DNA of 24,123 bases from Clostridiales bacterium (GCA_015055785.1 SVHQ01000010.1:1-24123), one strand, 5' to 3'; numbered from the stretch's first letter, positions 14,209-22,224 are shown. The notes: generated by a model from the sequence alone, not told the origin. Made by a program: numbers and translations.

Positions 14209-16887
14209 TTATTCCGTACGAAGGGCTACGACGGGGTCTTTCTTCGCCGCCGCCTGCGCAGGTATCAAACCGCTAATCAACGTCAATACAACGCTGATAA
14301 TGACCATGGTTATCGCCGATTCTAAAGGCAACGATGCCAACGTTGCAATACCCGTCAATGCCGCCAAAATTGCGTTAATGGCAAACTGCAAAAGATAGGT
14401 GACGACAACCCCGAATACCCCCGACGACAAACCGATAATAAACGTTTCGGCGTTGAAAAGGTTTTTGATGTCCTTTTTTCTCGCGCCGAGCGAACGCAAA
14501 ACACCGATTTCTTTCGTTCTTTCCACTACGGAAACATACGTGATAATGCCAATCATGACGGAAGAAACCACCAAGGATATCGCCGTGAACGCCACCAATA
14601 CGTAGGTGATTGCATTCAAAATCGTCTGCACCATACTCATCATCAAACCGACTTGGTCGGTGTATTTTATCTGCTTCGTTTCGTCATCCTCATAACGAAG
14701 ATTCCAATCCTCCAAATAATCAAGCAAACCTTCTTTCGTTTCGAAAGTGCTGGTGTAGATTTGGATTTTGCTCATCTCGTCCGTACCGCCAATAGTGCGG
14801 ATTGCCGCCTTTTCATCGTATAAAACGTAGAAGGTTCCCATACCCTCTACAGGAGCAGGAACGGGCGTAAACATCGTTTCCAACGTCTTGCTGACAGGTT
14901 TTGTAAAGGTTTTCAAACCCGTACCCTCGCTGCCGTCTTGTGCAGGTGCTTTCTTAGCATCACGAATATACTGTGCTATTTTGCTGTCGATATTACGTTG
15001 TATAAATTCTTCGCCCAATTTTTCCGTGAAATTCAAACCACTCGTCAAACAGCCATACGTCAAATCCTCTCTCAAACGCAAAATACCCGTGATTTTAATT
15101 TCAACACCATTATTGCCAGCTTCTAAATTCGGCAATTCACCCAAATAATCGAAAGCATATTTGCCGTCTAACGCTCCCTCTTTATAAATGGCATCGTTGT
15201 CGTATAAAACGAATTTTTTGTTCAAAATTTCATCAAAGGAGATAGCCATGTACGAGTTCTCGTCTTTTTTCTTCTCTTTTTCTTCCTCATTAAACAAGCT
15301 TAAAAATTTCTCTTCACTAATGAAACCAAGCTGGGCAAGCGTTAAATCGGTCATATCGTTATTACCGCCAATAACAAGCACCGCTTCGTTGCTTGCTTGG
15401 GGGAATGAACCTTTAACAACGTCATACTGCGATTGCACGTATTCCCCATAACGAGGGTCGTCAAAATCAGACGTGCCCGGCATTCTGCCGTAAACCTCGC
15501 CCAAATAATCGACAAGGTAAGCAAGCTGTGCATATTTTGCGTCTTGGTTGCTAAGCTGGGTTTTATAATACTCCTTTAACGTAGCAAGGGATAAATTTTT
15601 CATCGTTTCCCCATCGCCTACGCCCTCTTGACCAGTGACAACGGCCGTATAGAAATTGTTCGTGAACTTGACACCGTAATCGTATTTAATCGCTTCGTAC
15701 AAGCTCTTATCCATCCCTTCCAAATAAGAAACGTATTCATCAGACAAATCGTTGTTCACGGTCATGCCCTGCGCCATATTCGACAGGAAAGAGTTTACGT
15801 AAATTTTGTTATCCAATTCCGACAAATCGGGCATATCTTCCAGCGAGGTCATCCCCTCCATAATCGTCGCGGTATCCAACGTCGTTTCCGTAATCTCTAT
15901 CGGATAGAAGGAGAGCATATCCTCTTCCGTTTTTAAAATGTAGCTATTGAAACCGCTCGAGAGCGCCAAGACAAGGCAAACGCTGATAATGCCGATGCTG
16001 CCTGCAAATGCCGTAATCGCCGTTCTACCTTTTTTCGTGGCAAGGTTTCTCGCGCTCAAACCCAACGAGGTCTTGAAAGACATAGCGGATTTTTCGCGTT
16101 TTTTCTTTTCTATTCTCTTTTCTTTCCAGCTCTTTTTCTGTGATTTTACGCCTTTATTTTCCTTGGGTTTTTCCGTTTCTTCCGCTAATTTTGCATACTC
16201 TTTATTTCCGTCGTAGGGGTTGGAATCGGAAATCACCAAGCCGTCCTGCAAACGCACGATTCGAGAGGAATACTCTTCCGCGAGCTCGGGATTGTGCGTC
16301 ACCATAATCACAAGGCGTTCGCCTGCAATTTCACGAATTAAATCCATAATCTGCACGCTGGTCATCGTATCCAAAGCCCCCGTGGGTTCGTCTGCGAGCA
16401 AAATTTCCGGATTGTTTACGAGCGCACGCGCAATCGCCACACGCTGCATCTGACCGCCTGAAAGCTGATTAGGACGTTTGTGAAATTCACCCTCCAAGCC
16501 CACTTTCTTAAGCGCGTCCTCGGCACGTTTTCTGCGTTCGGCTTTGGAAATGCCTGCAATCGTCAAGGCAAGCTCTACGTTGCCCAGCACCGTTTGATGG
16601 GGAATCAAATTATACGATTGAAAAACAAAACCGATTCTGTGGTTTCGATATACGTCCCAATCGTGGTCTTTATAGTTCTTAGTGGATACGCCACAAATGA
16701 CAAGATCTCCTGAAGTATAATGATCTAAACCGCCAATAATGTTCAAAAGGGTAGTTTTTCCGCAACCAGACGGGCCAAGAATGGAAACAAATTCATTCTC
16801 ACGAAAACAAAGATCAACCCCTTTGAGCGCGGGTACAGGCTGACCTGCTGTTTCATAGTCCTTTTTTATGTTTTTTAATTGTAACAT
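14209..16887 (-). CDS. MacB-like ABC transporter, fused ATPase and FtsX-type permease
   Basis: An 892-residue fusion. The N-terminal ATPase (1-225) has Walker A GPSGCGKTT (38-46), Q-loop Gln90, signature LSGGQ (142-146), Walker B ILLADEP (162-168) and the switch His198, and is closest to the LolD/MacB group. A basic linker (about 226-270, KKSWKEKRIEKKKREKS) leads to an FtsX/MacB permease: helix 1 (about 287-310), a very large extracytoplasmic domain of about 460 residues, then three helices near the C-terminus (FTAISLVVSSVMIGIITYV and two more) ending in the usual LIPAQAAAKKDPVVALR. This class works as a mechanotransmission exporter or resistance pump for peptides, antibiotics or lipoproteins. 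ATG 16887 has AAGGAG at good spacing. The MarR gene lies 141 bp upstream on the same strand, with a candidate second promoter between them. The substrate is unknown. Confidence 0.93.
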   Translation of the reverse strand: MLQLKNIKKDYETAGQPVPALKGVDLCFRENEFVSILGPSGCGKTTLLNIIGGLDHYTSGDLVICGVSTKNYKDHDWDVYRNHRIGFVFQSYNLIPHQTVLGNVELALTIAGISKAERRKRAEDALKKVGLEGEFHKRPNQLSGGQMQRVAIARALVNNPEILLADEPTGALDTMTSVQIMDLIREIAGERLVIMVTHNPELAEEYSSRIVRLQDGLVISDSNPYDGNKEYAKLAEETEKPKENKGVKSQKKSWKEKRIEKKKREKSAMSFKTSLGLSARNLATKKGRTAITAFAGSIGIISVCLVLALSSGFNSYILKTEEDMLSFYPIEITETTLDTATIMEGMTSLEDMPDLSELDNKIYVNSFLSNMAQGMTVNNDLSDEYVSYLEGMDKSLYEAIKYDYGVKFTNNFYTAVVTGQEGVGDGETMKNLSLATLKEYYKTQLSNQDAKYAQLAYLVDYLGEVYGRMPGTSDFDDPRYGEYVQSQYDVVKGSFPQASNEAVLVIGGNNDMTDLTLAQLGFISEEKFLSLFNEEEKEKKKDENSYMAISFDEILNKKFVLYDNDAIYKEGALDGKYAFDYLGELPNLEAGNNGVEIKITGILRLREDLTYGCLTSGLNFTEKLGEEFIQRNIDSKIAQYIRDAKKAPAQDGSEGTGLKTFTKPVSKTLETMFTPVPAPVEGMGTFYVLYDEKAAIRTIGGTDEMSKIQIYTSTFETKEGLLDYLEDWNLRYEDDETKQIKYTDQVGLMMSMVQTILNAITYVLVAFTAISLVVSSVMIGIITYVSVVERTKEIGVLRSLGARKKDIKNLFNAETFIIGLSSGVFGVVVTYLLQFAINAILAALTGIATLASLPLESAITMVIISVVLTLISGLIPAQAAAKKDPVVALRTE

Positions 16888-16930
16888 TACTTTGCTCCTT
16901 ATGCAACAGAATGTATTTTTACAGCAAAGA

Positions 16931-16948
16931 AACGGATTTTACTCCGTT
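16931..16948 (-). promoter_or_regulatory. Small hairpin in the ABC transporter leader
   Basis: AACGGA (16931-16936) and TCCGTT (16943-16948) are inverted around a 6-nt loop, inside the roughly 90-nt leader that the candidate promoter would give. It is short, so regulation is only a possibility. Confidence 0.4.
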
Positions 16949-16984
16949 CCCTCATTTGTGCTATGCTCTCTTTGTGATATTCTC

Positions 16985-17014
16985 TATATAATTTATGCAA
17001 TCAAGTGTAATCAA
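16985..17014 (-). promoter_or_regulatory. Candidate promoter in front of the ABC transporter gene
   Basis: On the minus strand TTGATT (17014-17009) lies 18 bp before TATATA (16990-16985). The -35 hexamer belongs to the middle unit of a phased triple repeat. It would allow the ABC gene to be expressed separately from marR. Confidence 0.5.
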
Positions 17015-17026
17015 AAGCAATCGAAA
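16997..17026 (-). repeat. Three tandem 10-bp repeats, candidate operator
   Basis: The plus strand reads GCAATCAAGT, GTAATCAAAA, GCAATCGAAA in direct succession: three units with exactly one helical turn per unit and consensus GYAATCRA. They cover the -35 region of the candidate ABC promoter and reach the marR stop codon. Confidence 0.6.
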
Positions 17027-17028
17027 AC

Positions 17029-17532
17029 TTATTTAAGATTATTTTTCTCTAAAGTGTTCTTCTTTTCCTTTCCTAATATATTCACAAAATCGTTTAACAG
17101 CGTGAACATAGTGTCGAAATTCTCCTCGCCGAATTGATCGATGACTCTTTGAATGAAATTTTGACAATTTTTTAAATCTTCCCGATATGCCTCCATAGTA
17201 GGTTCGGTAATTTCTATGTAAGCGATTTTTCTATCCACATCGTCTGCGACACGTTTTACAACACCTCTTTCTTCCAAGCGGTTTACGATTTGCGAAACTG
17301 CTGAACGCGTGATTCCTAAAATTTTCGCAAGCTGTGTGGAGATTAAACGTTTTCCCTCGTATTCTGCCGAAAGGATTTCGAATAATAAACGAATTTCCGT
17401 GTTGCTGAAATGCATTTCTTTATCGGAAAGAATAATGTCATCGCGCTTTTTTAATAACGAAAATACCATATATAAATATTTTTCGCTCTTTTCTTCTTTT
17501 TTAATCACCAAATCCATTTTTTCGTTTGTCAT
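17029..17532 (-). CDS. MarR-family transcriptional regulator
   Basis: A 167-residue winged-helix regulator. The DNA-binding core is about residues 45-115: FSNTEIRLLFEILSAEYEGK, then the helix-turn-helix STQLAKILGITRSAVSQIVNRLEERGVV, then the beta-hairpin wing with the typical DDVDRKIAYIEIT. Dimerisation helices flank it (15-40 and 120-160). MarR proteins are usually dimeric repressors relieved by small phenolic or antibiotic ligands, and often control an adjacent exporter; here the next gene on the strand is the ABC pump. ATG 17532 has AGAGGT a few bases upstream. The upstream region holds two TTTTCACAAA units 22 bp apart, a plausible self-binding site. The aminopeptidase gene diverges from it 212 bp away. 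No ligand can be deduced. Confidence 0.92.
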   Translation of the reverse strand: MTNEKMDLVIKKEEKSEKYLYMVFSLLKKRDDIILSDKEMHFSNTEIRLLFEILSAEYEGKRLISTQLAKILGITRSAVSQIVNRLEERGVVKRVADDVDRKIAYIEITEPTMEAYREDLKNCQNFIQRVIDQFGEENFDTMFTLLNDFVNILGKEKKNTLEKNNLK

Positions 17533-17583
17533 ACTTACCTCTTTAGATGTGTGTAAAAACGGAAATATTTCCCTTTTTTAAGT

Positions 17584-17628
17584 ATTGTAGCAAGACTTTG
17601 TGAAAACATCACTATCGTTTTGTGAAAA
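17584..17628 (-). promoter_or_regulatory. Candidate marR promoter with paired TTTTCACAAA sites
   Basis: On the minus strand a TACAAT (17589-17584) stands about 50 nt before marR without a good -35. Two exact copies of TTTTCACAAA (17628-17619 and 17606-17597) lie 22 bp apart upstream of it, on the same helical face. Confidence 0.5.
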
Positions 17629-17663
17629 ATTGTTGATTTCTGAGAATTATTTTTCCGAAAGAC

Positions 17664-17692
17664 TTGAAAATTAACTCGAAAAATGTTACAAT
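17664..17692 (+). promoter_or_regulatory. Promoter of the apeB-type aminopeptidase gene
   Basis: TTGAAA (17664-17669), a 17-bp spacer and TACAAT (17687-17692), with TGT before the -10 making it an extended -10. The predicted start near 17699 gives a leader of about 45 nt. Confidence 0.83.
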
Positions 17693-17744
17693 ATCACGTG
17701 TACGTTTTACGTTCCGCAGAATACTATACGCTAAGGATAGAAAT

Positions 17745-19025
17745 ATGATTAACGCTTTATCTGATTTTTTGAAAAATTCCCTCACAGCTTACCACGCTTG
17801 CAAAAACGTGAAAGAAACGTTGCTTGCAAACGGTTTTCAGCCCTTGTTGGAATCGGAAGATTGGGAATTATCGGAAGAAGGAAAATATTTTATTGAACGC
17901 GGTGGCAGCAGTCTCATCGCTTTCACCGTGGGCGCTTTGGATAGTTTTTCCTATAAAATCGCCGCAACCCATCTTGATTCCCCCTCTTTAAAATTGAAAG
18001 AAAACGCTCTTGTTCGAGCAGGTAAATATGCAACGCTCAACGTGGAAAAATACGGCGGTGGCATTTGGCACACTTTCTTTGACAGACCTTTAAAAATTGC
18101 AGGGCGCATCATCAAAAGAGAGAATGATTTGCTCCGCTCGGAAGTTTACACTTCCCCTTTTAACGTATGCATTCCCTCTGTTGCAATTCATCAAAACCGT
18201 TCGGTAAACGACGGTATGCCCATCAATTTACAAGTGGATATGCAGCCACTTTTGGGTGTTTATGATGAAAATGCTACCCTCGCGGATATCCTCTTTGGCG
18301 ACGAAAAAGAAAACGTGATTTCTTACGATTTACATCTCGTCAACGCAGACATGCCCTATTCGTTTGGTGCAAAAGACGAATTTTTGGCGTCCCCACGCAT
18401 CGATAATCTTGCAAGTGCTTACGCCTCTTTGCAAGCCATTTTAAACCACGGCGATAGCAGTGGCATTTGCGTAGCAGCATTCTTGGATAACGAAGAAATC
18501 GGCAGCCACACAGCGCAAGGCGCAGACGGCGATTTTATGGAAAATACCCTCCGTCGCATCGCCTATGCTTTCCGCTTTGACGACAATGAATATTACAAAG
18601 CTTTGGCTTCCTCTTTCTTGCTCTCCGTCGATAATGCACACGCAACGCACCCCAACCACCCTGAAAAATCTGACCCTACCAATAAGGTGATACTCGGTGG
18701 CGGCGTTGTTATCAAGTCGCACGCAAACCGCGCGTATATCACGGACGCTCTTTCGTCGGCAATCGTGCAAACAGTGATGGAACGAGCAGGCGTTACCTAT
18801 CAACACTTCTACAATCATTCCTCTGCTGTAAGCGGCGGAACGTTGGGCTCGATTGCATTGCGTCACATCGGCATTCGCGGCGCGGATATCGGCATGGCAC
18901 AACTTGCTATGCACAGCGCGTGTGAGTGCTTTGCAAAAACTGATTACACGCAAATGGTGGATGCGTTGACCGCGTATTACGGCTCTGATTTCGCGCACTC
19001 TGCCGAGGGTGTTTTCATTCGTTAA
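17745..19025 (+). CDS. apeB: M18 aminopeptidase, apeB/aspartyl aminopeptidase type
   Basis: A 426-residue cytosolic metallo-aminopeptidase of MEROPS family M18, of the short 'aminopeptidase 2' subfamily that includes aspartyl aminopeptidase. Zinc-site segments are visible in order: His76 and Asp78 in AATHLDSPSLKLK, Asp in ASPRIDNLASAYAS, the Glu pair in FLDNEEIGSHTAQGA, Asp in LLSVDNAHATHPNHPEKSDP, and the late His in MAQLAMHSACE. Length matches the subfamily (about 425-430). The frame is open further upstream, into the promoter, but ATG 17745 is preceded by AAGGAT at 6 nt and gives the family's normal N-terminus (LSDFLKNSLTAYHA). These enzymes form dodecameric tetrahedral particles that trim acidic or neutral N-terminal residues from peptides. 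It is monocistronic and convergent with a second M18 gene of another subfamily. Confidence 0.94.
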   Translation: MINALSDFLKNSLTAYHACKNVKETLLANGFQPLLESEDWELSEEGKYFIERGGSSLIAFTVGALDSFSYKIAATHLDSPSLKLKENALVRAGKYATLNVEKYGGGIWHTFFDRPLKIAGRIIKRENDLLRSEVYTSPFNVCIPSVAIHQNRSVNDGMPINLQVDMQPLLGVYDENATLADILFGDEKENVISYDLHLVNADMPYSFGAKDEFLASPRIDNLASAYASLQAILNHGDSSGICVAAFLDNEEIGSHTAQGADGDFMENTLRRIAYAFRFDDNEYYKALASSFLLSVDNAHATHPNHPEKSDPTNKVILGGGVVIKSHANRAYITDALSSAIVQTVMERAGVTYQHFYNHSSAVSGGTLGSIALRHIGIRGADIGMAQLAMHSACECFAKTDYTQMVDALTAYYGSDFAHSAEGVFIR

Positions 19026-19041
19026 GCATTAAGACAGTTTT

Positions 19042-19076
19042 AAAGCGGTCTGCCTGTGAAAGTAGACCGCTTTTTT
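19042..19076 (+). terminator. Intrinsic terminator after apeB
   Basis: AAAGCGGTCT (19042-19051) pairs with AGACCGCTTT (19064-19073) around a 12-nt loop and continues into a T run to 19076. Confidence 0.9.
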
Positions 19077-19092
19077 AATTCATCTCGTACAT

Positions 19093-19118
19093 GGGTGGCT
19101 TGTTTTGCCACCCTTTTT
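19093..19118 (+). terminator. Second, tandem terminator between the M18 genes
   Basis: GGGTGGC (19093-19099) and GCCACCC (19107-19113) form a 7-bp GC-rich stem with a T-rich loop, followed by TTTTT. It backs up the first terminator and protects the convergent aminopeptidase gene. Confidence 0.82.
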
Positions 19119-19123
19119 ATAAT

Positions 19124-20503
19124 TTAGTCCTTAATGAACGCACGGAACGCAAGATAATTTTCATACAAATCCGCTTTGGAAATGACTTCGTAAGGAGCAT
19201 GCATGGAAATTACAGGAACACCGATATCAATTGTTTCGATATTCATTTTTGCGATGTATTTTGCAACCGTACCGCCGCCGCCTTCATCTACTTTACCAAG
19301 TTCGCCCGTTTGCCAAATAACGCCGTTATCGTCAAACAGCTTACGAATATAGCCAACGTATTCTGCGTTTGCGTCGTTCGAACCGCTCTTACCTCTTGAA
19401 CCCGTGAATTTGGTGATACCAGCGCCGCAAGAAAGATATGCGGAGTTTAATTTTTCACATACTTGAGGATAGTTGGGGTCGAAACCAGCATTTACGTCCG
19501 CGGAAAGGCACATAGAATGTGCGCGTACTGCCGCCGAGGATACACCGAAAGAACGTGCAATTTCATCAATCAAATCGGTGAAAATTGCGCACTGCATACC
19601 CGTTGTACCTTCGCTGCCGATTTCTTCTTTATCCGCAAGAACAACCATCACCGTACGTTTTTCGTCCGTTTCATCAAACAACGCGGTGTATGCAGGGTAG
19701 GAGCAAACGCGGTCGTCATGGCCGTATGCACCGATAAGCGCTCTGTCAAAACCTACGTCCTTTGCTTTGAATGCAGGCACGAGAGAGAGTTCTGCGCTGA
19801 GGAAATCTGCTTCCACCATACCGTATTTTTCGTGAAGAATCTTCAAAAGATTTTCTTTCACCGTCTTATCCTTTTCGTTATCCGCCGCCGTATAAGGAAT
19901 ATTGCCAAGCCAAATATTCAAATCCTCGCCTGCGATTGCTTCACCGAGGGGTTTGGAATTTTGCTTAGCCGCAAGGTGAGGAAGAAGGTCGCTGATATAG
20001 AACACGGGATCGTTTTCGTCTTCCCCGATTTTCACTTCCAATGCACTGCCGTCAGAAAGCATTACTTTGCCATGCAAAGCAAGAGGAATGGTCGCCCATT
20101 GATATTTACGAACGCCGCCGTAATAATGGGTTTTTGCAAAAGCGATGTTATTTGCTTCATACAAAGGCACTTGTTTTAAATCGATTCTGGGACTGTCGAT
20201 ATGCGACGCGATGATACGAATACCGTCTTTCGCTACGTCGCCCGTACCGATTTTCAAAAGGTAGATGTTCTTACCGTGATTATTATAATATACCTTATCG
20301 CCTGCTTTTAATTTTTGGCCAAACTCAAAGGGAATATACCCCTGCGCCTTAGCCGCTTCTTCCACATACGTGCAAGCTTCGCGTTCCGTTTTCCCTTCAT
20401 CCATGAATTTCTTGTAGCCTTCTGCATAATCGAAAATTTCTTTCATAAGCTTTTCGTCTGCTACTTCATAAACATTGGTTCTTTTGTATGCAAGTTCACT
20501 CAT
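19124..20503 (-). CDS. apeA: M18 aminopeptidase, apeA/aminopeptidase 1 type
   Basis: A protein of about 459 residues of MEROPS family M18, in the longer 'aminopeptidase 1' subfamily common in clostridia and spirochaetes. Metal-site segments: IIASHIDSPRIDLK, the bridging Asp in AYGHDDRVCSYPAY, the Glu pair in LADKEEIGSEGTTGMQ, DVNAGFDPNYP, and the late His in VPVISMHAPYEVISK. It lacks the NHSSAVSGG stretch seen in its neighbour, so this is a distinct subfamily and not a recent duplicate. Two ATGs are possible: 20509 is only 4 nt from AGGAG, while 20503 is 10 nt away and starts at SELAYKRT; I prefer 20503 slightly. It lies 58 bp after sufB on the same strand and may be co-transcribed, although a weak promoter (TTGATG/TATAGT) can be drawn in the gap. 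Cleavage preference unknown. Confidence 0.92.
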   Translation of the reverse strand: MSELAYKRTNVYEVADEKLMKEIFDYAEGYKKFMDEGKTEREACTYVEEAAKAQGYIPFEFGQKLKAGDKVYYNNHGKNIYLLKIGTGDVAKDGIRIIASHIDSPRIDLKQVPLYEANNIAFAKTHYYGGVRKYQWATIPLALHGKVMLSDGSALEVKIGEDENDPVFYISDLLPHLAAKQNSKPLGEAIAGEDLNIWLGNIPYTAADNEKDKTVKENLLKILHEKYGMVEADFLSAELSLVPAFKAKDVGFDRALIGAYGHDDRVCSYPAYTALFDETDEKRTVMVVLADKEEIGSEGTTGMQCAIFTDLIDEIARSFGVSSAAVRAHSMCLSADVNAGFDPNYPQVCEKLNSAYLSCGAGITKFTGSRGKSGSNDANAEYVGYIRKLFDDNGVIWQTGELGKVDEGGGGTVAKYIAKMNIETIDIGVPVISMHAPYEVISKADLYENYLAFRAFIKD

Positions 20504-20561
20504 AATCATTTATCTCCTGTTTATTTTTTCGTTTGTTACTATATATGCAAAGAAATCCTCA

Positions 20562-21488
20562 TCAATGCAAGAAACCTTTGATGATTTGTTCTTCCGCTTC
20601 CTTTTCCGTCAAGCCCAGCGTCATTAATTTGATGAGCTGTTCGCCTGCAATTTTCCCAATCGCCGCTTCGTGGATAAGTTCTGCGTCGATGTTGTTTGCA
20701 GCCAAGCAAGGCGCCGCCGTAACCGCCGCGTTATCCATAATAATGGCGTCGCATTCCGTATGACCGTGACAAGGTGCATTCCCATTCATGGTGGATACGA
20801 AATGTTGCGTCGATTCGCCGCCTGCAACCGATCTTGACATGATATCCGCGCGACAGCCCTCGCCGTTCATATCCACGACAAAATCGGTGTCTGCTATCTG
20901 CTTTCCGTGCGTATAAAGCTTTTCTTTTACAATGAAATTCGCGCCTGCTTTCATATCCGCACGCGTGATACGTTTGGTGGAATCGATGCCTTTAATTTGC
21001 GTCGTTTCCATTTCCATGTGCGCATTTTCGTCCAAATGCACCACCGTTTCGGGGTTCATGACGTTTTTACCGTTTCCGTCTCCCTCGCCGTAATGCTTTT
21101 CCACGTACTTTACTTTCGCGTTTTTGCCCACGTAAAAGGTATGCACACCATCGTGACGGGAAGTCATGTCCACACCGCCGCAATTGTGAATACCGCAACC
21201 TGCAACAATGACAACGTCTGCCCCCTCGCCGATATAAAAATCGTTGTACACCACCTCTTGCAAACCTGCTTTGCTGATGATGACAGGGATATGCACACTC
21301 TCGTTTTTCGTACCTGGCTTAATAATGATATCAATGCCCGATTTACCATCCGTTTTATTGACGATATCGATGTTTGCCGTTGTGTTTCTGCCAAGCGCTT
21401 CGCCGTTGCCGCGAATGTTGTACGCGCCCTCGGGAGTACCGTGCAAATCTGCTATCTGCAACAACAAGTCTTTTTGAATTGAATCCAT
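20562..21488 (-). CDS. sufB: Short SufB-like Fe-S scaffold of a two-gene system (SmsB type)
   Basis: A 308-residue SufB/SufD-superfamily protein, much shorter than classical SufB (about 470). It is essentially the beta-helix core and C-terminal helices: IIIKPGTKNESVHIPVIIS (54-72), AGCGIHNCGGVDM (96-108), a Cys/His cluster APCHGHTECDAIIMD (238-252, with Cys240 and Cys246), Cys261, and the C-terminal HEAAIGKIAGEQLIKLMTLGLTEKEA, which docks SufC. Pairing with sufC and no sufD, sufS or sufU nearby fits the SUF-like minimal system (SMS, SmsC-SmsB) reported in archaea and anaerobic bacteria. It would act in the cytosol as a SufC-powered scaffold that builds Fe-S clusters. The start region is a copy of the dispersed GGGGCAGGTATG element, which includes a usable GGAGG 7 nt before the ATG. 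It lies 16 bp after sufC. Confidence 0.9.
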   Translation of the reverse strand: MDSIQKDLLLQIADLHGTPEGAYNIRGNGEALGRNTTANIDIVNKTDGKSGIDIIIKPGTKNESVHIPVIISKAGLQEVVYNDFYIGEGADVVIVAGCGIHNCGGVDMTSRHDGVHTFYVGKNAKVKYVEKHYGEGDGNGKNVMNPETVVHLDENAHMEMETTQIKGIDSTKRITRADMKAGANFIVKEKLYTHGKQIADTDFVVDMNGEGCRADIMSRSVAGGESTQHFVSTMNGNAPCHGHTECDAIIMDNAAVTAAPCLAANNIDAELIHEAAIGKIAGEQLIKLMTLGLTEKEAEEQIIKGFLH

Positions 21489-21505
21489 ACCTGCCCCTCC
21501 CGTTT
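21486..21505 (-). repeat. Dispersed GGGGCAGGTATG element, copy 3
   Basis: The exact 12-mer is at 21497-21486 with AAACGGGA upstream. It fills the sufC-sufB gap exactly, from the last base of the sufC stop to the sufB ATG, and so doubles as the sufB ribosome-binding region. Confidence 0.82.
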
Positions 21506-22224
21506 TATAATTTTTCCGTCAATCTTTTGCAAGATTCCGAGCGCAAAAGTTCGGGTAAAATTTTATCTTTTTCGCCAACGTTTTGCACTTCGCCGTTTGC
21601 AATCACCACGATTTTATCCGCAATATTTAAAATGCGTTCCTGATGGGAAATAATTAAAATATTCCCCTGCGTTTTTTCGTGCATCTTCTCAAAAACTTTG
21701 ATGAGATTGCCAAAGCTCCATAAGTCAATCCCTGCTTCTGGTTCATCAAAGACAGAAAGCTTTGTCGAGCGAGCCAAAATCGTTGCAATTTCGATACGTT
21801 TCAATTCACCGCCCGAAAGGGAAGCGTTCACTTCTCTATCGATATAATCGCGCGCGCACATGCCCACTTCGGAAAGATAAGCACAAGCATCTGCCACTTT
21901 GAGATTTTTCCCTGCAGCAATATTGATTAAATCGCGCACCGTCAAACCTTTAAAACGTACAGGTTGCTGAAAAGCATAAGAAATGCCCTTTTGCGCACGT
22001 TCGGTGACGGAAAGATTGGTGATATCCTCGCCGTCAAAATAAATTTTACCCTCCGTCGGCTGATAAATGCCTGCTATCACTTTTGCGAGCGTTGATTTAC
22101 CGCCGCCGTTGGGGCCTGTGAACGCCACAAAATGCTCGTCCAAGGTCAAATTGATATTTTTTAAAATTGTTTTTTCGCCAAGATCATCTTTTACATGATA
22201 GCTGACGTTTTTTAATTCTAACAT
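21505..22224 (-). CDS. sufC: SufC-like Fe-S assembly ATPase (SmsC type)
   Basis: A 239-residue soluble ABC ATPase of the SufC class. Walker A is GPNGGGKST (37-45), the Q-loop lies in YAFQQPVRFKG, the signature is LSGGE in ASLSGGELKRIEIATIL (134-150), Walker B ends in FDEPEAGIDLWS (159-170; the acidic pair plus the SufC-typical EAGID), and the switch His is in ILIISHQER. It has no membrane part and its partner is the SufB-like scaffold next door, which distinguishes it from transport ATPases. ATG 22224 has GAGGAAG a short distance upstream. A possible promoter (TATAAA preceded by a poor -35) lies in the 67-bp gap before it. SufC hydrolyses ATP to remodel SufB during cluster assembly. Confidence 0.93.
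   Translation of the reverse strand: MLELKNVSYHVKDDLGEKTILKNINLTLDEHFVAFTGPNGGGKSTLAKVIAGIYQPTEGKIYFDGEDITNLSVTERAQKGISYAFQQPVRFKGLTVRDLINIAAGKNLKVADACAYLSEVGMCARDYIDREVNASLSGGELKRIEIATILARSTKLSVFDEPEAGIDLWSFGNLIKVFEKMHEKTQGNILIISHQERILNIADKIVVIANGEVQNVGEKDKILPELLRSESCKRLTEKL

Noticed and set aside
14256..14268. GCAGGTATC near the 3' end of the ABC transporter gene, resembling the dispersed 12-mer
   Set aside because: Only part of the 12-mer matches and the codons encode the conserved LIPAQAAAK end of FtsX-type permeases, so protein conservation explains it.
19463..20179. Long plus-strand open frame (about 238 codons) opposite the apeA-type gene
   Set aside because: It is the antisense shadow of a clear M18 gene, has no ribosome site or family motif, and is rich in Cys, His and Phe, as shadow frames are. 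The same applies to long antisense frames at 5161-5835, 13133-13714, 20907-21482 and 23526-24068.
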